Of a DNA stretch of 64,000 nt, positions 56,218 through 64,000 are shown one piece after another. Source of the stretch: Viridothelium virens (lineage: Eukaryota > Ascomycota > Dothideomycetes > Trypetheliales > Trypetheliaceae); the NCBI GenBank assembly GCA_010094025.1, contig ML991795.1, forward strand, positions 124,001 through 188,000, read 5' to 3'. The notes below the pieces were generated by a model. That model saw only the letters and a list, made by a program, of their open reading frames with translations. It did not search any database and was not told the origin of the DNA. The translations under genes and the position numbers were made by a program. Position 1 is the stretch's first letter. The number at the start of each line of letters is the position of its first letter.

Positions 56218-58425
56218 ATGAGAAGAATATTTGGGGGTCATCGCAAAAATGATTCATCATCATCTCTCAATTCTATTGAGGAGCCAAATCAACTTGAGGA
56301 TGCTATGCGTGCAGTCGCCAACATCATGAACGACGATGTCGATGCAGCAGAATCTGAGCTGAATCATGGTAGCTCACCCTTCCACATGTTAGGCCATGGC
56401 GTCGTCAGTTTTCTCCGAGCAGCTCTCGGATTTGAACAAGAGATGATGCGAGAAGCATCTGATCGGCTAGCAGACGCGGAAAATGCTGCAGCAGACCATC
56501 AGCGACGAGCACAAAAAGACGCAAAGGCCTTTCGGTCAGAAGTTTATCCTCCGGGCAGTGAGTTTGCTTTGTGCTATGCCGAGTCTCAGTTGATGAGTGC
56601 TGTGGTTGGCGTTCTCAACGAAAGCCTCACAGAAAGTCTGAAAGGCTTCTACAAGTTGCGGAAAGCATATATGACCCTGGATGCTATTATGCAAGCGGAA
56701 CAGAATTTTCTCAATGGAAAGAGTACGCCAAGCCTCGCCAATACGTCAACCACGTCCTCGAAACCTGAAAGCCCCCAGCAAAACATGAATGCTCAGGGGG
56801 CGTATGAAGGCTTGGGATCCCGTCCTGCAACACCATCTAATCTTACTGTTCCGTCTTCTGCAAGGTCCTCGGTACCTTCGCCATTAAGCTCGACTATGAA
56901 CCTAGATGAGGATGAGGATGAAGACATTGACTTTGTTGATGCAGAAGAGGACCTGGATTCCGAACATCCTTCGACAGAGTATCAGGGAAAGCTCGATATT
57001 CCTTCTTTGGATCATCATGTGAATAATCTTAGTCTCCATGATGACGCCATCAAGACGAGCGATGTGTCAGTTGACGAAGATATGAAGTCCGCTGTTATCT
57101 CTCCTACAAACGCCGATTCGACTGCCTCCCTTGCCGATATCTACGAGATGGGCAGTCTCGACGAATTCGTGCATTCTGGATCAAGTCTCTGCTTTGGATT
57201 GTTGCTGCTCGTGCTGTCCCTTATTCCTCCAGCATTCTCGAAACTCCTCTACATCATTGGATTCCGAGGCGACCGCGAGAGGGGCATCGCTTTACTATGG
57301 CAAGCCACTCGCTCAACCAACATCAATGGTGCTTTCGCTGGTCTTGTCCTTCTAGGCTTTTTGAACGGTCTAGTCAGCTTTTCTGATATCATTCCGGGCG
57401 ATGACGAGAAGGGGGGATACCCTCGACAGCGATGCAAGGCACTCCTGGCCAGCATGCGAGAGCGGTACCCTGGAAGCCGATTGTGGCTGCTCGAAGAATC
57501 CCGCATGCTCTCCAGCGAGCGACAACTAGAGAAGGCCACTGCGCTCACTACAGCTGACAAGCCAAGCCCGCTCAAACAAATCGAAGCGCTGCGCTGGTTT
57601 GACCACGGCCTCAACTGCATGTATTTGCACCACTATGAAGACTGCTCATCAAGCTTTCAGAAGTGCATCACGCTGAACAATTGGTCCCATGCTCTGTACT
57701 GCTACATCGCTGGCGCCTCGCACATTGAGCTCTACCGCAAATACAAGGCATCAGATCCCACTAAAGCGCAGGCGCAAGCTGAAGAGGCCGAAAAGCTGCT
57801 CAAGCAAGCACCCAAATACACGGGTAAGAAGCGCTTCATGGCCCGCCAGCTCCCCTTCGACATTTTCGTCAACCGGAAAGTCACGAAGTGGGAGCAGCGC
57901 GCACAGGAACTCAACGTTCCCTTCGTCGACGCTGTCGGCGTGAGCCCAATTGAGGAGATGATTTACTTCTGGAACGGATACAAGCGCATGCGACCTGAGC
58001 ACCTCCAGCTGTCGCTCGGTGCGATCGCGTGGAGTACCGATGTGAAGCAGAATCCCGGGTGGGAAGAAGAGGCGCTGGACGAGCGGTGTATTGCGAGTCT
58101 GTTGCAGGCGGCCACCTTCAGAAACTTCGGCCGAACTGAGGAGGCCAAGAGGATATTGAGGGAGGAGGTGCTGTGTCATGAATGGGCGGCGTTTAAAGGG
58201 CATTCAAAGGATAACTGGGTGCAACCGGTAGGGTACTATGAGATGGCGGTCTGTCTTTGGCAAGAGAGGGACGGAACAGAGGCAGATAAGGAGAGAATAC
58301 AGGAGGGTTCGGCGTTGTTAGATAAGGTGGCGAATTGGGAAACGTATGAGATGGAGGCCAGAGTGGGTATGAGGGTTACGACAGCTAAAGACACGCTGAG
58401 GAAATACGGAAATACAGGCACGTGA
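56218..58425 (+). CDS. IML2: Inclusion-body clearance protein Iml2 (TTC39 family)
   Basis: Single exon, 735 residues. The N-terminal helical part has the family look: LEDAMRAVANIMNDD, then HGVVSFLRAALGFEQEMM and SLKGFYKLRKAYMTLDAIM. An acidic linker (DEDEDEDIDFVDAEED) lies near residues 225-245. Two hydrophobic segments at about 323-345 and 360-385 could enter a membrane, with the Iml2-type GFRGDRERGIALLW between them. The C-terminal TPR-like half has WFDHGLNCMYLHHYEDC and EEMIYFWNGYKRM. In yeast, Iml2 helps clear misfolded-protein inclusions by lipid droplets and is linked to mitochondria. It has the expected length and no frame defects. Confidence 0.88.
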   Translation: MRRIFGGHRKNDSSSSLNSIEEPNQLEDAMRAVANIMNDDVDAAESELNHGSSPFHMLGHGVVSFLRAALGFEQEMMREASDRLADAENAAADHQRRAQKDAKAFRSEVYPPGSEFALCYAESQLMSAVVGVLNESLTESLKGFYKLRKAYMTLDAIMQAEQNFLNGKSTPSLANTSTTSSKPESPQQNMNAQGAYEGLGSRPATPSNLTVPSSARSSVPSPLSSTMNLDEDEDEDIDFVDAEEDLDSEHPSTEYQGKLDIPSLDHHVNNLSLHDDAIKTSDVSVDEDMKSAVISPTNADSTASLADIYEMGSLDEFVHSGSSLCFGLLLLVLSLIPPAFSKLLYIIGFRGDRERGIALLWQATRSTNINGAFAGLVLLGFLNGLVSFSDIIPGDDEKGGYPRQRCKALLASMRERYPGSRLWLLEESRMLSSERQLEKATALTTADKPSPLKQIEALRWFDHGLNCMYLHHYEDCSSSFQKCITLNNWSHALYCYIAGASHIELYRKYKASDPTKAQAQAEEAEKLLKQAPKYTGKKRFMARQLPFDIFVNRKVTKWEQRAQELNVPFVDAVGVSPIEEMIYFWNGYKRMRPEHLQLSLGAIAWSTDVKQNPGWEEEALDERCIASLLQAATFRNFGRTEEAKRILREEVLCHEWAAFKGHSKDNWVQPVGYYEMAVCLWQERDGTEADKERIQEGSALLDKVANWETYEMEARVGMRVTTAKDTLRKYGNTGT

Positions 58426-59215
58426 TGGCATGTAAATAGATGAGGTACGATTTGATAGATAGATCTGTCGCATTTTAACGGCGTTTGAAGCTCTATGAAA
58501 TTTGTAACGGTCAGCAAGATCCAGATCTCTGGGATAGTTCTTTGATGTCTGAGAGTTTCGGTACCGATTCCATGGGTTTTGATACATGGTATTGCGACCT
58601 AGACCTTGATTAGCCTTTCAGTGGGCCCTGATGCTGCGGAACCAAGCAGTACATATCAGAAACTAGCTCCTGATGTGATGGAAGTCGAACTTTTGATTCA
58701 CTGTGAAAGCGCGTGTTTGCCAAGGCCAGCACAGGACAGGGCCGTATCATCGGAAAAACCTGGGATTGGATGAGGTCATTGGGTGGATGGCCAACCACGT
58801 GCCCTCGGCAGGAGCTGGACGCGTTCTTCTGGGGATTTGGCTCCTTCTGCTTCTGCCCCTTCCCGGCCAACTTCCGGACAGCGACAGCCAGCACAGCGTT
58901 GCCCAAACACCCAGTCCTCAAACCATGGTGTGTCTTCTGCTGGAAGCTCATTGTGTATCGATTATGATCGTTCAGTCACTCCTTTGAACCACTCGTTTTT
59001 CTATGTCTATCACTTGGCGCCTGCTTCGACGTGTTTTCCACGCTCCCTAATAATCACCTCCATAAAAAAAATTCCATCTGGAAAAAAAAGGACCCACTTT
59101 CACCAGCCATACAACATCACGGTCGAAAGCGAAGAAGCGGGCGATGACTAGTCGCTCGCGAGCTTGAGCACTCTGGAAGGTATACATTCACTCCCCCAAG
59201 TTGGGCCTGGAATAG
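58426..59215. other. Intergenic / possible 5' leader and first exon of the right-end gene
   Basis: The 3' end of IML2 is here. The next gene's coding frame begins to be open at 59216, but no start in that frame exists, so its first exon must lie in this interval or be very short. One candidate is ATGACTA at 59144-59150 joined to an acceptor at 59231, but its donor (GTCGCT) is weak. I cannot resolve it. Confidence 0.35.
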
Positions 59216-62200
59216 GGCACTGATGGTCGAGCCAAAGCTCCACGTCCTCGAACCCCCTCTCCCTCCGCGCCGAGAGGTTCATTAGGTGAATCTACTGGCG
59301 AGCACGTCAGATCAGGAGGACCTGCCGCTTCTGCAGACCCTTCTCCTGCATTGACATTGTGGGCAGCCTCACCGACTTCCGAGTCACCCACTGTCGACCT
59401 CCCTCCATTGCCAACTTTTCCTCGGCGCGGCAGGGTTCCGGAAACACCTTCTGGTCCGTCAAACGACCAAGATCGCTTCCATATCGCTAGTTGGGGCTCA
59501 CCTTACTCGGGTCCAACACCGGAGTCAAGAACTTCGAGTGACAGAAGACGCCGGAGATCTTTGAGTAACGATACCTTTGACGGAGATTCCCCTGGCCATC
59601 GCTTCGATCTCGGCCATCTTCTACCTTCGCGTGTGCCAGAGCTTGACTTATTCGAGCCACAACCACCCAATTCTCGAGTACCCTCCGCCGAACGCCGTCC
59701 CACCCCTAGGGCTTCAGCTGGTAAGCGCCCTGCAACGAGCCCTAGTCATAGTACTTTTCGACCAGAAGACAATCGACTACAAGAGTACTTCGAGAGTCGT
59801 TTCATTGGTGAACATCATAGTCGGTGGAGTGACATATCATTGAGTAGCGATACTGAATCTATTGATCACACCCCACAAGACAATACTCGGGATAGCCCAC
59901 TATCAAAGAGAAAGGATATTCTAAGAGCATTGTTCAATAGCTCTCCAAGTCCTGAAGACGAACGCGCAAGGCAAACTAGTACCGACACTTTCCGCAGACA
60001 TAAACCAAAAGGAAGCAACCATACAGTCACGCAACAGGACTTTTGGGGTACCTCGACAGACTTCTTGTCGCAAGCCCGAGGCAAGATGATGGACTCTAAG
60101 TATGCCGTGCAGGCTTCAGAGCCTTCTCAGCGTCCTGAAGTCTCTCCGATAGGATCCAATTCGGGCGATGGTCGTGGCGCTAGAAAATCTGCTGCTGCGT
60201 CGAATCCGTTGTCTGAGTCAAAGCATGCGCTCGCCTCCGAGATCGATCAACAACCAAAGGAAGAGGACAGTCCCAACCATGCGTCCGGGTACAGATTCAC
60301 TGAAGTTGCCGATACTATGGAAAAGCATGCCAAGCAGTTTGAACAACCCGAAGAGAGGCGAAATGAAGAGGCTGAGCGGGCTGCTAAAAACGAGGATCCC
60401 ACTGAGTCTGCTTCGCAGGTAGAAGATGCTCCAGTCACTACCACGGGTTCCAAGGATGATGTGAGCCCGATTCAGGACGATCAAGAAGAAAATCAGGAAC
60501 GTAGCCCTGTTGACGGACACTCTCATCCTGACCTCTCTGCTGTTGATGTAGACGCGATTCAAGAGTCAACTCAAGACCGAGCATTGCAGCCGCCTAGGGT
60601 GGTTGGTGAACATAAAAACGCCCAAGAAGAGTCTTTGACTACAGCACAAGAAGCGAGTTTACCGCAGATTGCTCCTATCGTACCTACACCCTCACCACGT
60701 CCGTCTGTGAAAGTTCCATGGGGAAAGAAGACCTTGACTATCAGACTTCCTCATGATAAATTGCGCGGTCAAGAGGGCGGGCCACCGATACCTCTTCTCC
60801 CTAGAGAAGTAGCTGCCCGGGTTGCCTATTTTGAGGAACAGGGGTTTGATACGCGCGGCTTCGTAACGGGTGAAAGTGACGAGTACGGCTTTGGAGACGG
60901 ATCGAAGCAAAATCGTCCGATCTTCCCCGATTCGGAGACGGTTAGACGTGATGCACAGCAGTCTGGAAATGTTGTACGCATTCCAGATCCAAAGGAATGG
61001 CGATCCTATGTGGACTTCCTCACAGAGCAAAAGCTTCGCGCACTTGGTGTGAGTATAGGAGATGAAGAGCCCCCTGTACCGCCTCCAGGATTGTCCCGTC
61101 AATCTTCAACGCAGCAATATCCGCCTCTCCCATTCTCGCCACCCATGCCACCTTCTTCAGGCAGCAGTCAGCAACCACCTCAGCCGCCTCATGCGTTCTC
61201 AGCAACCTCTATACCAGAGGCATTGAGTACGACAATGTCACGTAAAGCGTCAATTGCTTCCCCACTCTCGGGCCTGACGCCAAACAACCCACGCGGCCAG
61301 CTACACAGGCAAGGATCATTCCCTTTCAGTGTTCAATCGCAGCAAGGCAATGCCTCATCTTTCTCCTCGTTTTCTCCACAGCAGCAGTTCGCTAGTCCTC
61401 TTAGCGGTCCCCGAACAGGATCTCCGGCCATACAGCATCCCTTTGCTAACAGAGCTACAAACATCGGCTCACCTGGACCTTCTTCCCTCGACATGCAGCA
61501 ACTAGTGAGATACCCTCCAGCTATACAGGCGGAGCTGATAGCCCAAATGCAGCGACAGCAACAGCAGCAATTGCACGCTAAGCTACAGCAGCAACAGCAA
61601 CTCGCGCTTAACACCAAGCTACCTGACTTTGCTGATGATGATTTGGAAGAGGAATCTCTTTCTGCGCATCCGCCCCTCCATACTAGGGCAGTTGACCGTG
61701 ACCGGCAGGAGATCGCTGTACCTAGGCCGCGCAGTCATCGCCACAATCTCAGTGCCGCTTTGGAGAAAGACATTCCGAACGCTGAATACCACCTAGGGAA
61801 GCAGAATGAACGTCAAATGGAGACCGAATCTGGGTTCCAGGCAAATGATCCATTTATCAACCCACGGACACAAAGACCCTTGGTTTCAAGAAACCCATCA
61901 GAGACAAGGTGGAACGATGCGGTTCAGTCAATACAGGTGCTTAATAAGCATCGTCAGACTCGATGGGAGCCAGATAACGCCGAGCGTCCAATGATGAATG
62001 CTGAAACTCCAATGAGTGCAAGTACTCTAGGTCACGAAATGAGTGATGAGTTGAAAACAAACCCCTCAGAGGTTGACACGAATCCTGATTTGGACCGTCA
62101 ACAAATTTCTAGAGCCAATGCAAGCAAGCAAGAGGCCAGTTCAGTGGTAGTTAGCAGTGTAAATGGCGCTGGTGACGGAGTGCAGGGAGATCAGGCCCCG

Positions 62201-64000
62201 CAGGTAGTGACCAAACACCGCGTGAAGCCGTCACTATCTGGACTCAATGTCGAAGCGAAAGAGTTCAGGTTCAATCCAAGCGCGTCCTTTCAACCTGGCA
62301 ATTTCTCATTTTCTGGCGCAAACTTCCAGCCGCCGCCTACTGCGAAGCCGCCGCAGCCAAATTACAGCAGGCCCTTCCCTCAATCTCAACCTGAAAAGAG
62401 CTCCTTCAACATTTCGGCCCCGGCTTTTAATCCGAAAGGATCCTTCGGAAGCGGTCCGTCGATTCAGAGCTTCAACTTCAGCGCACCAAGCTTCAAACCG
62501 GGTGCTCCCGAATTCAAGCCTTCTGCTCCTATCGAAGAGCCAACAACATCTGGTGGAGAACAGCCTGTTGCGGACCGGATTTTTACCACCTTATCTACAG
62601 CTTCGTCCGAGGATGTTGTCAAGCAGCCGAAGAAGAACAAGGCCGTTCAAATTGTCAACCCCAATCTACTGCCAAAACCTGCTACAGTCCGGGAGACGAT
62701 GGCAGAAGATGAGTCCGGCCGCCTCGCGCGGGAAGACGATCGTCAAAAGAGAGCTCGAAAATACGATGACGATGGGGACGAAGTGCCGCAATTTGCATTT
62801 CCCACACATGTTGAAGCAGACTTGGATGCTGCGACGATACACCCAGCACCAATTGTTCCCAGCAATGACCTCGTCGATAAATTTGAAGAAGTCTCCCTTG
62901 GCGCCCACCGCATCCGGACGCCACCAGCAGCGGCTGCTCTTCATGACACGCCTACGCCTGTCCCTTCAAATGCCCCTACAATCGATGAGCTACGACGGAG
63001 GGCACTGGATTCAATACCGAAGCAAGAAGAGCAAGCCAATGTAGCCATTCAGCCGACTACAACAGATGATCCTCGCCAGATGTCGCCAGCGCAAGCCGCT
63101 CTGCATGCTGTCCTTGGTGGCAAGAGACACGGACACAAGAGTTCGCTCTCCGCTACTGCAAAGCCGTTCGAATTCAAGCCCTTAAGCAGCGATACCGATT
63201 TTCCAAGCTTCAGTGGCAGGACCAGTGAGATCATTGACAGTCAAAATGACAGCTCGCAAATCCTATCGAGCCCGACTCAGCCCTTGGACAGCAGCATTGC
63301 TACAACATTCCGCCCAAGCGACTCTTTCTTTGACCAAACCGCTTCTGATCCTAGCAAGCGGCAGCAACCAGGCCTTGCGCCTTACCCTACGTCCGACAAT
63401 GGCGTTAGTTACGATGACTTTGAGCAGCCCTCTCTGGCTGAGATTGACAACGTCATGAGGCAATTGAACGAGAATGACGATCTTGGTGTCGAAAAAGAAG
63501 AGCCACCATCATGGGAACCTCCGAGTCCTCCGTTCCAGGCCGATCAACCGCTGCTTCAGCCATGGAAAAACATGCGTAGCGATGCACCCAGTCCGAGTCC
63601 CAACCGTCCCCGTCCAACCGTTGAGACTGAAAACCTGGAGGATGAGACTGCAAGTCACGATCCGTTCAGCGATAGTCATGCGGCCGTCGTGGATCAATCT
63701 CCTGTCCGTCGTCTCAACAACGAGAGGGACGTTCCAATCAGTGACTGGGACGATGCCTTTTCATCGAGCGATGAGCAGAAACTGAAGGCACAAGTGCAAT
63801 CGCGCAGCATCTTCTTTGAGCCTCACGTAGAGAAGGTGGTCGCTAAGGCGTTTCAAACCAAGATGGATCCTATGATGACCGCATTGCTGCAGTTGCAGGA
63901 TTCTATGGCGACACTGACAGCGAAGAACACTGTCGAGCGACGGAGCATGTCCGCTAGTGTAGGAGCCGAGAGCGATGCAGACGACGAAGATGATGATGAG
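59216..64000 (+). CDS. Very large Ser/Pro/Gln-rich protein, 5' start unresolved, 3' end outside window
   Basis: One frame stays open for nearly 1,600 codons from 59216 to the window edge with no stop. I do not recognise a named family. The N-terminal part is Ser/Pro/Arg-rich (PRPRTPSPSAPRG; FHIASWGSPYSG). A compact region near 60700-61060 looks conserved: VPWGKKTLTIRLPHD, LPREVAARVAYFEEQGFDTRGF and PKEWRSYVDFLTEQKLRALG. A Gln-rich run sits at about 61548-61602. A segment at about 62250-62530 repeats F-x-F/F-x-PG-type phrases (EFRFNPSASFQPGNFSF, FNISAPAFNPKGSF, FKPGAPEFKPS). Acidic clusters end the visible part. It is mostly disordered, so a scaffold or regulatory protein is likely. A true start exon is missing from my model. 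Confidence 0.75.
61548..61602 (+). repeat. Gln-rich (CAG/CAA) run in the large protein
   Basis: Interrupted CAG/CAA codons encode a QRQQQQQ-type run, then a second QQQQQ run after a short spacer. Confidence 0.8.

Noticed and set aside
62247-63044. 265-codon frame in the right-end gene
   Set aside because: Shadow of the long open frame that runs through 59216-64000; that frame has the coherent composition and motifs.
1-64000. CRISPR arrays, tRNA or rRNA genes, intact transposons, LTR or virus-like elements
   Set aside because: Looked for regular spacers, T-loop-like motifs, terminal repeats and polymerase or capsid motifs by eye; none found. A covariance-model or repeat-library search could still find weak cases.

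Overview
The window reads as nuclear DNA of a filamentous ascomycete (Pezizomycotina; a Dothideomycete is my low-confidence guess). Genes are split by short introns of about 50-110 bp with GT..AG ends and CTAAC-type branch sites. The families are typical of this group: Zn2Cys6 regulators, SAT4/rhodopsin-domain membrane proteins, DHA2 and DAL5-type transporters, an AmdS-type amidase, a fungal purple acid phosphatase and alpha-arrestin. I joined exons by hand from reading frame, splice signals and family conservation. Each assembled gene model keeps frame throughout.

Layout. 0-10 kb: end of TRS65 (TRAPPII), an Mpv17/PMP22 membrane protein, an alpha-arrestin, an F-box/ankyrin protein and a C2H2 factor. 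10.7-18.7 kb: a Zn2Cys6 regulator divergent from an aldo-keto reductase, then an amidase convergent with a second Zn2Cys6 regulator; this looks like a small catabolic or accessory island. 20.4-20.9 kb: a small secreted cysteine-rich protein. 22.6-28.6 kb: a DHA2 drug-efflux-type transporter with one in-frame stop, a clearly broken trans-enoyl-reductase-like gene and an intact MDR oxidoreductase; this may be a decaying secondary-metabolite remnant. 29.9-34.7 kb: a multi-finger C2H2 factor with a 40-residue repeat tail, followed by an FAD monooxygenase. 36.3-46.2 kb: two SAT4-family membrane proteins, a SAM methyltransferase and a BTB protein with a fresh internal duplication, with long gene-poor stretches between them. 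47.9-52.3 kb: a DAL5-like permease and a secreted purple acid phosphatase. 53.4-64 kb: a housekeeping block of phosphoglycerate kinase, SEM1/DSS1, IML2 and a very large Ser/Pro/Gln-rich protein that runs off the right edge.

Conserved cellular genes sit at the two ends. The middle (about 10-50 kb) is richer in regulators, transporters, redox enzymes, a candidate effector and decayed genes, and has long intergenic gaps, as in accessory regions of fungal chromosomes. I found no rRNA, tRNA or CRISPR array, and no recognisable intact transposon or virus-like element. I did not find a convincing wholly new system. The best leads are the decayed 22.6-28.6 kb cluster, the two proteins with recent or periodic internal repeats, the secreted cysteine-rich protein and the large unassigned protein at the right end.
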